Below are positions 41,602 to 50,346 of a DNA stretch of 64,000 bases, in pieces (positions within the stretch are counted from its first letter, which is position 1; each line of letters begins with the position of its first letter). The notes under the pieces are model-generated. The model searched no databases and had not been told where the DNA came from. It saw only the letters and a program-made list of their open reading frames with translations. Origin of the DNA: an uncultured Collinsella sp. (GTDB lineage: Bacteria; Actinomycetota; Coriobacteriia; Coriobacteriales; Coriobacteriaceae). The position numbers were made by a program, and so were the translations under genes. The DNA lies in the NCBI GenBank assembly GCA_934668875.1, contig CAKUON010000001.1, positions 242,369-306,368 of the forward strand. Reading direction: 5' to 3'.

Positions 41602-43617
41602 CTACATCACCTCCGCGTGAGGGGTCAAACCATTTGCCTTGAGCACCTCGTCGGGGAGCTCGGAATAGAAGTGCTCGGTGCCGGGCACGCGCTTGAAGAC
41701 CGGACGGGTGTCCAGGCCAATACGCGGATGGCTCGAGCGGGGCGCGAAGCGATCGCCCTTGGGGAAATCGCGCGGGCTCGGAACGGCGCCGGGCACCTGG
41801 TGCAGGCGGCCCGAACCGCTCTCGATGGACAGAACGGAACCCAGAAGACCGCGGGTGTACTCGTGGATCGGGTTAGTGAGCAGCTCCTTGGTGGGCGCCT
41901 GCTCGATAACCTGACCAGCGTACATAACCGTGATGTTGTGGGCGACCTCGGCGACCAGCGCCAGGTCGTGCGAAACGAAGATCATGGCAAAGCCGAGCTT
42001 GGCCTGAAGATCGTTGAGCAGCTTGATGACCTGCTTCTGGACGGTAACGTCCAGAGCGGTCGTGGGCTCGTCGCAGATGACCAGCTTGGGGTCGCGGGTA
42101 AGGGCCATAGCGATCAGGACACGCTGACGCTGGCCGCCGGAAAGCTCGTGCGGATAGCTCTCGAGCGTGCGCTTGGGATCGAGGCCGACGAGCTCCAGGA
42201 GCTCCTCGGCGCTGCGGGTTCCGCCGCGCTTGGTGAGCTGCTTCATCTGGGCAGAGATGAGCATGGAGGGGTTGAGCGAGGACAGGGCGTCCTGATAGAC
42301 CATAGCGATATCGGTACCGCGTAGGCCGAACCACTCCTTCTTGCTCATCTTGAGCAGGTCACGGCCCTCCCAGAGGACCTCGCCGGAAAGGTGCTCGTCC
42401 TCATCGGTCAGACCCATGATGGCCAGCGTGGTGATGGACTTACCGCAACCGGACTCGCCCACCAAGCCCATGGTCTGACCAGGACGGACGTCAAAGTTGA
42501 CATGGTCGACAACGTTAATGTCACCGTGATGCTCAAACTGAATGCAGAAGTCACGGACCGAGAGAATCGGTTCGACAGACTCGTCAGGCACATGGCGATC
42601 GTCACGCTTGAGCTCGACATCGCGCAGGGCACCAAGGCGAGCGGAGAGGGACTGGGCCTGCTCCTTGTAGGCGCGAACGGGGTCGGAGACCAGCAGGTCG
42701 GCCTCGCGACGCTTGGAGGAATCGGTCGGATCCAGGGCGGCGGAGGGAGCAGCGGCCATAGCGTCGGTAATGCCCTCGGAGAGGATGTTGAGCGCCAGGC
42801 AGGTGATCATGATGGCCAGGCCCGGGAACAGCGCCTGCCACCAACGGCCGGCGAGCACGCCGCCGCGGGCGTCGGCGAGGATGTTGCCCCAGGTAGCGGT
42901 GGGCTCCTGAATACCAGCGCCGATGAAGGTCAGCGAGGCCTCGAAGATGATGGCGTCGGCGACCAGGGTAACGGTGAAGACCATGATCGGGGCGATGCAG
43001 TTACGCAGAACATGCTTGATCAAAATCCACGGAGCCTTGGCACCGGAAACGATGACCGCGCGGACATAGTCCTCGCCGTACTCGGACACGATGTTGGCGC
43101 GCACGATACGGGCAATCTGCGGAGTGTACATAAAGCCAATGGCGAAGATGATCGACGGCACGGAGTTGCCCAGGATGGAGACGAAGACGGCCGCGAGGGC
43201 GATGCCCGGGATGGACATGATGATGTCCAAGATACGCATGATCGTCTCGGAGACGGCCTTGCGCGAAACCGCTGCAAGGGCGCCTACGACCGAGCCGCAG
43301 ACCAGAGCCATGGCAGTGGCGCCAAAGCCGATAATCAGCGAGTAACGACCACCGTAGAGCATACGCGACAGAATGTCGCGACCCTTATCGTCGGTACCGA
43401 AAATAAATCCGTTGCCGGGAGCCTGGCGAGCCGTAAAGATCTCGACCGGGCTATAGGGGGCAAGAAGGGGCGCCAGAATCGCAGTCAGGGCGACCAGCAC
43501 CAGCACGACGGCTGCAATCTTAGAAGACAGCGTCATCTTCTTCCAGCCACCGAGCTTGAGCCCCTTAGAGGCAGCCTTCTCGAGCTGCTCGGTTTGCTTC
43601 TCTCGAATCTTTACCAT
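41602..43617 (-). CDS. Fused ABC transporter permease-ATPase (SatC-like)
   Basis: A 671-residue fusion. Residues 1-285 form a DppC-type permease (six helices; FIFGTDDKGRDILSRMLYGGRYSL; EAA loop DYVRAVIVSGAKAPWILIKHVLRN). After a charged linker (290-345), residues 350-660 form an Opp-type ATPase: Walker A GLVGESGCGKSITTL, signature LSGGQRQRVLIAMA, Walker [13 protein letters not shown]. Such permease-ATPase fusions occur in Opp/Dpp-like sialic acid systems related to SatABCD of Haemophilus ducreyi and in some actinobacterial peptide transporters. The reading frame is continuous with no frameshift. Confidence 0.88.
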   Translation of the reverse strand: MVKIREKQTEQLEKAASKGLKLGGWKKMTLSSKIAAVVLVLVALTAILAPLLAPYSPVEIFTARQAPGNGFIFGTDDKGRDILSRMLYGGRYSLIIGFGATAMALVCGSVVGALAAVSRKAVSETIMRILDIIMSIPGIALAAVFVSILGNSVPSIIFAIGFMYTPQIARIVRANIVSEYGEDYVRAVIVSGAKAPWILIKHVLRNCIAPIMVFTVTLVADAIIFEASLTFIGAGIQEPTATWGNILADARGGVLAGRWWQALFPGLAIMITCLALNILSEGITDAMAAAPSAALDPTDSSKRREADLLVSDPVRAYKEQAQSLSARLGALRDVELKRDDRHVPDESVEPILSVRDFCIQFEHHGDINVVDHVNFDVRPGQTMGLVGESGCGKSITTLAIMGLTDEDEHLSGEVLWEGRDLLKMSKKEWFGLRGTDIAMVYQDALSSLNPSMLISAQMKQLTKRGGTRSAEELLELVGLDPKRTLESYPHELSGGQRQRVLIAMALTRDPKLVICDEPTTALDVTVQKQVIKLLNDLQAKLGFAMIFVSHDLALVAEVAHNITVMYAGQVIEQAPTKELLTNPIHEYTRGLLGSVLSIESGSGRLHQVPGAVPSPRDFPKGDRFAPRSSHPRIGLDTRPVFKRVPGTEHFYSELPDEVLKANGLTPHAEVM

Positions 43618-43620
43618 AAT

Positions 43621-44577
43621 CTACACCGTCCTGATGCGCGGGTTGATGAGCAGGTAGAGCATGTCAACCACGATGTTGATGATGATGAAGGCAAGAGCAA
43701 CGACGATAACGACGCCCTGAACCAGGTTCGCCTCGTTGCCCTGAACGCCCTGCAGAATCGCGGTGCCCATGCCGGGGAGGTTGAAGATAACCTCGATGAC
43801 GACGGCGCCGCCCATGAGGTAACCGATCTTAAGACCGAGGGTGGTGACCGGGGTGATCAGCGCATTGCGAAGTACGTTGATGCCGACGACGACCTTCTCG
43901 GGAACGCCGGCGCCGCGAGCCATACGGACATAGTCCTTGTCGAGCTCCTCGACCATGGCCGTACGCACGATACGAGTCATCTGACCCGTCAGCGGGAAGG
44001 CAAGAGCAATGGCGGGCATGATCATACGTCCCAGATAGCCAGCCGGGTTGGTGGTGAAGTGAGGCAGAGCACCGGACGCCGGAAGCACCTTAAGGTAGGA
44101 AGAGAACAGCAGAATCAACAGAACGGCAAGCCAGAACGACGGGGTTGCCAAGCCGGCGATGGAAAAGACGCGGATCACTTGGTCCGGCCATTTATCGCGA
44201 TACAGTGCCGCGATGACGCCGAGTAAAAACGAAACGACCGCACCGATGGCAAGACCGATGAAGGTCAACTGCATCGTGACGGGCAGGGCAGTGGAGATGC
44301 GCTTGGCAACGGAGTTGCGAGCAGCACCATAGGTGCCCATGTCGCCATGGATCAGATCGCCCATGTAGCGCACGTAGCGCACGGGCCAGGGGTCGTCCAG
44401 ACCATACTTCTCATGGTACTCGGCAACCGCCTCGGGCGAGGCACCGTCACCCAACGCCGTGTAGGCGGGGTCGGTCTTGGAGAACGACATAAGGAAGAAC
44501 ACCAGGACGGTGACACCCAATGCCATGATCGGCAGCGCCACAAGACGCCTTCCAATCAAACGTAGCAAGTTGTTCAC
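43621..44577 (-). CDS. Sialic-acid ABC transporter permease (SatB/DppB-like)
   Basis: A 318-residue permease with six helices. N-terminus VNNLLRLIGRRLVALPIMALGVTVLVFFLM; EAA loop DYVRMARGAGVPEKVVVGINVLRNALITPV; C-terminal INPRIRT. The start is GTG with GGGGAGAGAAC upstream; the frame is open for eleven more codons. It sits 157 bases after the binding protein, and three bases before the fused gene. Confidence 0.9.
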   Translation of the reverse strand: MNNLLRLIGRRLVALPIMALGVTVLVFFLMSFSKTDPAYTALGDGASPEAVAEYHEKYGLDDPWPVRYVRYMGDLIHGDMGTYGAARNSVAKRISTALPVTMQLTFIGLAIGAVVSFLLGVIAALYRDKWPDQVIRVFSIAGLATPSFWLAVLLILLFSSYLKVLPASGALPHFTTNPAGYLGRMIMPAIALAFPLTGQMTRIVRTAMVEELDKDYVRMARGAGVPEKVVVGINVLRNALITPVTTLGLKIGYLMGGAVVIEVIFNLPGMGTAILQGVQGNEANLVQGVVIVVALAFIIINIVVDMLYLLINPRIRTV

Positions 44578-44639
44578 GTTCTCTCCCCTTTCTTTTGTCG
44601 GTAGGACCAACTGGTATATGAGTACGGATACTCATTACA

Positions 44640-44671
44640 AGACCCGAGCGACATCGTTGCCGCCCGGGTCT
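44640..44671 (-). terminator. Intercistronic hairpin after the binding-protein gene
   Basis: AGACCCG (44640-44646) with CGGGTCT (44665-44671). A second small hairpin, ATGAGTA/TACTCAT (44618-44635), lies nearer the permease. Only a weak T tail on the minus strand. Confidence 0.5.
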
Positions 44672-44734
44672 TTGTTTCAACTATGAGGATACGGTCCCAA
44701 CGACCGACATCCTGCATACAGACTCAAGCGAGTC

Positions 44735-46348
44735 TTACGCCTTGACGGTCGCAACGCCCCTGAAGGACATGCTCGTCGTGCCGATGCCCTTGAAGCCATC
44801 GAGGGCCTCACCGTTGGGCGCAGTGGACGGATCGTCCCAGGAAGCGGAGACGGTCTTGACGTGGACAACGGGGTACAGAACGGCGTTGTCGGCAATGATG
44901 TCGAAGCACTCGTTCCACTTCTTCTGCTGCTCGTCGCCCTCGGCGGCAAGAGCCTCGTCCATGAGACTGTGGAGCTTCTGCCACTCAGCGGACTCCTTCC
45001 ACGGGCAACGGGTCTGCATCCAGACGTTGTCGCCGTACCACCAGTTGAGCAGCAGGTCGGGATCGGCGCCGAAGCAGGAAGGATCGCCAGGGGCAAGGAG
45101 GATATCGTAGGCCTCGCCGCCGTCGATGGCAGCGTAGGTGGCCGGCGAGGTATCGGTCTGGATGGTCACATCGAAGCCGAGAGCGTCGAGGTCGTTCTTG
45201 ACCTGGGCGGCCATGCCCTTAATCTGCTCGTTGTCGGTGGTGCGCAGGGTGATGGCACCCGGGGTGATGCCAGACTCCTCGATGAGCTTCTTAGCCTTCT
45301 TGGCGTCGGTCTTGAACACCGTGGAAGCCTCATGATAGTTGGTGAAGCTCTTGGGCAGGTAGCAGCTGGCAGCGGTGGCAAGACCGGCGAAGGTGTTGCT
45401 GACCATCTTCTCGGTGTCGAGCGCATACATGACAGCCTGACGGACCTTGACGTTGTTCCAAGGCTCCTTGGCGACGTTGAACATGATGAAGCGGGTGCCG
45501 AAACCCTGAACGTTATCGATCTTGCAGCCGGCGCTCTCGAGCTGGTCGACGGCGTCAGCGGTAACGAGCTCCATAACGAGCGTGGAGCCCTCCTGCTGAG
45601 CGGTAACGCGAGCGGTGGGGTCGGTCAGGATGCTGTACTGGATCTTCTTATCCTCGGCAGCATACTCACCGTTGTACTCGGGGTTGGGAACCAGGGTGAT
45701 CTCGGTATCGGAGATAGAGTCGTACATCCAGGGGCCGGAGCCGATCGGCTGCTTGGCGCGATCCTCCTCGGTCTGGGTGGCCGGGGTAACGCGGACGATG
45801 GCCAGACGATCCTTGAGCAGGGAGAAGTTGGGGACCTTGGTCTTGACCGTCACGGTGCTGGCGTCCTTGGCCTCGATGGACTCGAAGGGCTGGAAGAACG
45901 GAGCATAGGTAGCGGAAGCGGCGCAAGCGGTGTAGGAGGCAACGACATCGTCAGCGGTGACCTCGGTGCCATCGGAGAACTTGGCGCCCTTGCGGATGGT
46001 GACCTCGAAAGTGGTGTCGTCCACAGACTTGGGATCGTCGGTGGCGAGCTCGTTGAAGGTGCTGTAGTCGTGGTAATCGATGCCGTAGAGGCCCTCGACG
46101 ACGTGCCAGTTAGCACCCAGGCCCACAGCGGAGCCGGTGCTGGCGGGATCGAAGCTGGACGGAGCGTAAGCGGAGCCAGCGGTGATCACGCCGCCGCCAC
46201 GGTTGGCGGAATCGGTGGAACCGGAAGCGGAACCCTCGTCGCTGGAGCTGCCACCGCAGCCGGTGAGACCAAGCCCTGCGACAGCAGCGACGCTGCCGGT
46301 GAGGCCGAGGAACGAACGCCTGGACATACCCTTGTTGATGATGGCCAT
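44735..46348 (-). CDS. Sialic-acid-type ABC transporter binding lipoprotein (SatA-like, SBP_bac_5)
   Basis: A 537-residue family 5 solute-binding protein. The signal is a Tat-type lipoprotein leader: SRRSFLGLTGSVAAVAGLGLTGC with lipobox LTGC. The mature domain has FEVTIRKGAKFSDGTEVTADDVVASYT, VKVRQAVMYALDTEKMVSNTF and WKESAEWQKLHSLMDEAL. ATG 46348 follows ATAGGAGAAGAC. The family also binds peptides; sialic acid is inferred because it heads an operon with nanA, nanK and nanE. Confidence 0.85.
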   Translation of the reverse strand: MAIINKGMSRRSFLGLTGSVAAVAGLGLTGCGGSSSDEGSASGSTDSANRGGGVITAGSAYAPSSFDPASTGSAVGLGANWHVVEGLYGIDYHDYSTFNELATDDPKSVDDTTFEVTIRKGAKFSDGTEVTADDVVASYTACAASATYAPFFQPFESIEAKDASTVTVKTKVPNFSLLKDRLAIVRVTPATQTEEDRAKQPIGSGPWMYDSISDTEITLVPNPEYNGEYAAEDKKIQYSILTDPTARVTAQQEGSTLVMELVTADAVDQLESAGCKIDNVQGFGTRFIMFNVAKEPWNNVKVRQAVMYALDTEKMVSNTFAGLATAASCYLPKSFTNYHEASTVFKTDAKKAKKLIEESGITPGAITLRTTDNEQIKGMAAQVKNDLDALGFDVTIQTDTSPATYAAIDGGEAYDILLAPGDPSCFGADPDLLLNWWYGDNVWMQTRCPWKESAEWQKLHSLMDEALAAEGDEQQKKWNECFDIIADNAVLYPVVHVKTVSASWDDPSTAPNGEALDGFKGIGTTSMSFRGVATVKA

Positions 46349-46376
46349 GTCTTCTCCTATCAATAGAGAATCTTAC

Positions 46377-46400
46377 CCGGGAGCACCTAGACGTGCTCCC
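46377..46400 (-). other. Hairpin in the leader of the sialic-acid operon
   Basis: GGGAGCAC pairs with GTGCTCCC around an eight-base loop, about 30 bases before the binding-protein start. It may shield or time translation. Confidence 0.5.
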
Positions 46401-46484
46401 GCGCAACTTGCGGACGATATATACCTTACCTACCGACGAGCCCAACTGAGGTGCCGCGCTCGGCGACCGATACATACATACGCT

Positions 46485-46507
46485 TGAACGGTATTTACTA
46501 CCGTTCA
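46485..46507. promoter_or_regulatory. Operator-like palindrome over the -10 box of the sialic-acid operon
   Basis: TGAACGGTA (46485-46493) and TACCGTTCA (46499-46507) are perfect nine-base arms around five bases. The -10 box is in the centre. A wider dyad, CGATACATAC (46468-46477) and GTATGTATCG (46539-46548), brackets the promoter. The cognate repressor is not in the window. Confidence 0.65.
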
Positions 46508-46523
46508 CCGAATTCATTGACAA
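46495..46523 (-). promoter_or_regulatory. Promoter of the sialic-acid operon
   Basis: Minus strand TTGTCA (46518-46523), 17-base spacer, TAGTAA (46495-46500). It gives a leader of about 145 bases. Confidence 0.6.
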
Positions 46524-46713
46524 ACGATTCGCCAGACAGTATGTATCGACGAGGTGAGATATCAGTCTTCGTCAACCCGCAGAATAGCAGGGTTGTTCAC
46601 CATGGCTAGTCAAACGTTTTAGCGTTAATAAAACCCGAAATCGGCTGGTAATCACCGTGAAATACATGATTGAAAATCACGCAATCATGTATATCAGTTG
46701 TTTAGAGGCGTGT
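46524..46713. other. Upstream regulatory stretch between uvrC and the sialic-acid promoter
   Basis: No gene. It contains AAACGTTTTA (46612-46621), also found in the gapA upstream palindrome, and a perfect dyad ATACATGATTG (46662-46672)/CAATCATGTAT (46682-46692) without T-run. The latter could be an operator or mark the end of uvrC transcription. Confidence 0.4.
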
Positions 46714-48660
46714 TTAGTTTTCGGATTGCTTTGCCGCCGCCTCGGCGCGCTCGGCATTCCATGCAACGAGCGCCTCGTGAACCGCTTTGGCGACATCGGC
46801 AGGAATGCCTCGAACTTCCGCGATCTCTTGCTCGCTCGCCGCGCGCAAACGCTTCATCGAGCCAAAATGGCGCATAAGGGCACGTTTTCTGGTGGGTCCC
46901 ACGCCTGGAACGTCATCGAGTACCGAAACCGTCATGGCTTTATCGCGCAATTCGCGATGGAACGTGATGGCAAAACGGTGCGATTCATCGCGCACCTGTT
47001 TAATTAGATAGAGCGACGCGGACCCGGTCGGCAGCACGACGGGAGTCTCGTCCCAAGGCACAAAAACTTCCTCATCGGCCTTTGCCAAGCCACAAACTGG
47101 TATATCGAGCCCAAGAGCCTCAAGTTGCTTGATCGCAGCGGTCAATTGCGGCTTACCGCCATCGACAACGAGCAAATCGGGGCGCGAGCCAAAGCGCTCG
47201 TCGGCCATGCGCTCGGGAGCATAGCGTCGTCCCAAAACCTCGGACATCGACACGAAGTCGTTTGCCTCGTCCAATTCGGCCTGGATTTTAAAACGACGAT
47301 ACTGGCTCTTGTCGGCGCGCCCGTTGGTAAACACCACCATCGAGGCGACCGTAAAGGTGCCATGCAGCGTCGAGATATCGAAGCACTCGATACGCAACGG
47401 CGGCGATGGCAGCGCCAACGCACTTTCGAGCTCCAGGAGCGCTTGATTGGTGCGGTCGTCAGCGTACCCCGTTCGCATCATGTAGCGCATGAGGGCATGG
47501 CGCGCATTTTTGGATGCCATATCGAGTAGACGGTGCTTTTCGCCACGCTGCGGCCTATGGAGATGGCAGGAACGCTCACGCTTGCCCGCAAGCCACTCCC
47601 CCAGCGCCTCCGCATCCTCAAGCTCGACGGAAAGGTTGACCTCAGCTGGAATATCAGCCGTCTCGTCGTAATAGCGCTTAAGAAAGCCCGACTGGAGCTC
47701 TTCCTCGTCAACATCAAGACCCTTGTCGAGAATGAACTCGCAGGTGCGAACTGTTCGGCCCTCGCGAACGACGAAGACGCAAGCGGCGGAGATGGTCTCC
47801 TCGCGATAGAAACCGATGACATCGATATCGACACTGGAGGGAAAAACGACTTGCTGACGATCGTCCAGACCCCTGATGACCTCCAAACGACGTTTGACGC
47901 GTGCCGCGCGCTCAAAGTCGAGCGCCTCAGCGGCATCCGCCATCTCGGAGGTCAGCTCATCGACGACATCCTTGCGATGGCCCGACAAAAAGCGCTCGAC
48001 ACGCTTGACGTTCTTGGCATAGTCTGCCGGGGAAATCGCGCCGACACACGCACCCGGGCCGCGCCCGACATGGTAGTCGAAGCAGGGGCGCCCGTTTTGC
48101 GCGCAAATCATATTGACGATGTCTTCCTCGCCCTTGTGGGACTCGACGATACGGCGACAACGACGCCACTCCGCACAGGATGCGGAACAAATGGGGATAA
48201 CCTTGCGAAGCGTATCTATCGTCTCTCGTGCCGCACGGCTATCGGTATAGGGTCCAAAATAGCGCGTTCCCGGCTTATGACGCTCACGCGTGTATTTGAT
48301 AGCGGGATACAGGTCACCCTTTGTAATGGCGATAAAGGGGTAGCTCTTGTCATCCTTGAGGTCGACGTTAAAGTACGGATGGTACTGACCAATCAAATTG
48401 CGCTCGAGCACCAACGCCTCGTGCTCGGTCTCCACCACGATATAGTCAAAGCTCGCCACCAGCTGCATCATCAGCGGGATCTTCTGGCGCTCGTCCTGCA
48501 GCGTCACGTACTGACGCATACGGGCGCGCAGGTTTTTCGCCTTGCCCACGTAGATGACATCGCCCTTGGCGTCTTTCCAAAGGTAGCAGCCGGGCTGCGT
48601 GGGAACGCGCGAAACCTGCTCGGCAAGCGTTGGAATGTTGTCGTGACCGGCCACGCGCAC
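46714..48660 (-). CDS. uvrC: Excinuclease ABC subunit C
   Basis: Makes both incisions in nucleotide excision repair. A 648-residue protein with a GIY-YIG domain (PGCYLWKDAKGDVIYVGKAKNLRARMRQY), a UVR motif (DELTSEMADAAEALDFERAARVKRRLEVI), the RNase H-like second nuclease (RIECFDISTLHGTFTVASMVVFTNG, DLLVVDGGKPQL) and C-terminal HhH motifs (LDDVPGVGPTRKRALMRHFGS). GTG start abuts the murJ stop; a second GTG two codons on is possible. Next downstream is the sialic-acid locus. Confidence 0.95.
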   Translation of the reverse strand: MRVAGHDNIPTLAEQVSRVPTQPGCYLWKDAKGDVIYVGKAKNLRARMRQYVTLQDERQKIPLMMQLVASFDYIVVETEHEALVLERNLIGQYHPYFNVDLKDDKSYPFIAITKGDLYPAIKYTRERHKPGTRYFGPYTDSRAARETIDTLRKVIPICSASCAEWRRCRRIVESHKGEEDIVNMICAQNGRPCFDYHVGRGPGACVGAISPADYAKNVKRVERFLSGHRKDVVDELTSEMADAAEALDFERAARVKRRLEVIRGLDDRQQVVFPSSVDIDVIGFYREETISAACVFVVREGRTVRTCEFILDKGLDVDEEELQSGFLKRYYDETADIPAEVNLSVELEDAEALGEWLAGKRERSCHLHRPQRGEKHRLLDMASKNARHALMRYMMRTGYADDRTNQALLELESALALPSPPLRIECFDISTLHGTFTVASMVVFTNGRADKSQYRRFKIQAELDEANDFVSMSEVLGRRYAPERMADERFGSRPDLLVVDGGKPQLTAAIKQLEALGLDIPVCGLAKADEEVFVPWDETPVVLPTGSASLYLIKQVRDESHRFAITFHRELRDKAMTVSVLDDVPGVGPTRKRALMRHFGSMKRLRAASEQEIAEVRGIPADVAKAVHEALVAWNAERAEAAAKQSEN

Positions 48661-50343
48661 CTACTTGCGACGAAGCAGCGCCGAGACCTCGGGCATCTTA
48701 AGGACGACGGCAAGGCCAAAGGTAACAGCAAGCGAGACGACACCCGCAACGCAAACGTAGCCAAGAGTAATCAGAATCGAGCCGCCAAGTGCCCCGACAA
48801 AGTGCTCAAGCGCCCACATGACGCCGGCGCCTGCGGCAGCACCCTGGCCACCGAGCAAAAGGCCAAAGAAACCGCCATGCAGGATAGATTTAACCTGAAG
48901 ACCACGCAGGCGACGACGCAGCCACCACAGCGAACAACCGACCAAGATCACGTAGTCGACGACATACGAAAGCGCGATTGCCGGCATACCGAAGCCCAGT
49001 GCAACGCCAAACAGCAGAACTGAGCCGGCCTGGCCGATGGCAGAATACAGGCAATAGCGACTATAGGGCTTCATGTCGAGCAAGGCAGAGAAGCTCTTCT
49101 GCATCAACACGACCACGCCGTAGAGCGGCAGGGAAAGTGCCAGGTAGATAAGGAACTCCGACACCAGCGCCACACCGGACTCATCGAACTTGCCAGCGCA
49201 GTAGATCATGTTGAGCGGACGCGCGAAGACAATCAGGTACAGCGCGAACGGAATCAGGAAGAACAGCATCTGGGCGACGCCACGCGAAATGCCCGTGCGG
49301 ACGCTGTCGTAATCCTTCTCCTGTGCGTCGTGAGAGAGCTCGGTATAGAGCGCCGTCGAAAGCGAGGCGGCAATCAGCGCGTAGGGCAGCGTGTACCACA
49401 GGCGCGCATAGGCGATGACGGAAGGACCAGTCTCGGGCTGGACCACCAGCGCAGCAGCGTTGGTGATAGAAGTTGAGACAAACATGCACACCGTGGCGAG
49501 CAGCGTCGGGATACCGAGCGCAATCGTCTGGCGCAGTGCGGGGTCCTTAAAGTCGATATGGATATGGGGATGCACGCCGTGCTTGCCAAGCGCGGGGATC
49601 TGACATGCCATCTGAACAAAGACACCGAGGGTCGTACCGGCCGCAATCAAGATGATGCCGGCACGTTCGCCAAACTGTGCGGACACGGGCGCAAAGCCCA
49701 TAAAGCTCGCAATGACGATCACATTGTTGAGGACCGGGGCAAACGTCGACCAGAAGTAGTCGCGGTGTGCGTTGAGGACGCCCGAAAACACCGAGCCCAA
49801 ACCATAAAACAGAATCTGGATGGCAAAGAAACGGAACATGAACGCAGCGGTATCCATGCTGCCGCCGTCACCCGAAAGGAACGATTGCGTCCAGATAAAG
49901 CCCGGGGCGAACACGGTCCCCAGCAACGAAATGCCACCCAGCACCAATAGCAGAATACCGAGCAGGTTGCCCACGTACTCGTTAGAGGCCTCGCGACCCT
50001 GCTCACGCCTCACGCCCATGTACACGGGCAAAAACGCCGTCACGAGCATGCCGCCCATCACGAGTTCGTAGAGCATATTGGGCAGGTTGTTGGCGACCTG
50101 ATAGGAAGACGAGAGCAGCGACATGCCGATAGCGGCCGCCATTGCCCACGTGCGGATAAAACCGGTGACGCGAGACACGATGGTCAGGATGGTCATAAGC
50201 CCGGCGGAACGACCAACCGTGGAGTAATCCGACGAGCCCATGTCGTCAGTGTCATCTCGCGACGAAGAAGCTTCGGATGAGGGTGTCTGAGGCGCAGATT
50301 CTTCTGTAAAATGAGCTCCGCGCTTCAATTCTTCCTGCGGCAT
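48661..50343 (-). CDS. murJ: MurJ/MviN-type lipid II flippase
   Basis: A 560-residue polytopic membrane protein with about 14 helices. After a 45-residue charged N-terminus comes SAGLMTILTIVSRVTGFIRTWAMAAAIGMSLLSSSYQVANNLPNMLYELVMGGMLVTAFLPVY, diagnostic for MurJ. It flips lipid II for peptidoglycan synthesis. It starts three bases after the ybaK stop and abuts uvrC. The kinase-like extension found in some actinobacterial MurJ proteins is absent. Confidence 0.94.
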   Translation of the reverse strand: MPQEELKRGAHFTEESAPQTPSSEASSSRDDTDDMGSSDYSTVGRSAGLMTILTIVSRVTGFIRTWAMAAAIGMSLLSSSYQVANNLPNMLYELVMGGMLVTAFLPVYMGVRREQGREASNEYVGNLLGILLLVLGGISLLGTVFAPGFIWTQSFLSGDGGSMDTAAFMFRFFAIQILFYGLGSVFSGVLNAHRDYFWSTFAPVLNNVIVIASFMGFAPVSAQFGERAGIILIAAGTTLGVFVQMACQIPALGKHGVHPHIHIDFKDPALRQTIALGIPTLLATVCMFVSTSITNAAALVVQPETGPSVIAYARLWYTLPYALIAASLSTALYTELSHDAQEKDYDSVRTGISRGVAQMLFFLIPFALYLIVFARPLNMIYCAGKFDESGVALVSEFLIYLALSLPLYGVVVLMQKSFSALLDMKPYSRYCLYSAIGQAGSVLLFGVALGFGMPAIALSYVVDYVILVGCSLWWLRRRLRGLQVKSILHGGFFGLLLGGQGAAAGAGVMWALEHFVGALGGSILITLGYVCVAGVVSLAVTFGLAVVLKMPEVSALLRRK

Positions 50344-50346
50344 CGC

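Noticed and set aside
41602..43617. Frameshift or assembly fusion joining permease and ATPase
   Set aside because: The linker is a normal charged segment in a single open frame with no repeat or slippery run at the junction, and such fusions are known in this transporter class.
42391..44226. 611-codon plus-strand frame opposite the fused transporter gene
   Set aside because: Product is an unbroken Asp/Gly/His/Asn-rich polymer, the complement of real coding sequence; no start context.
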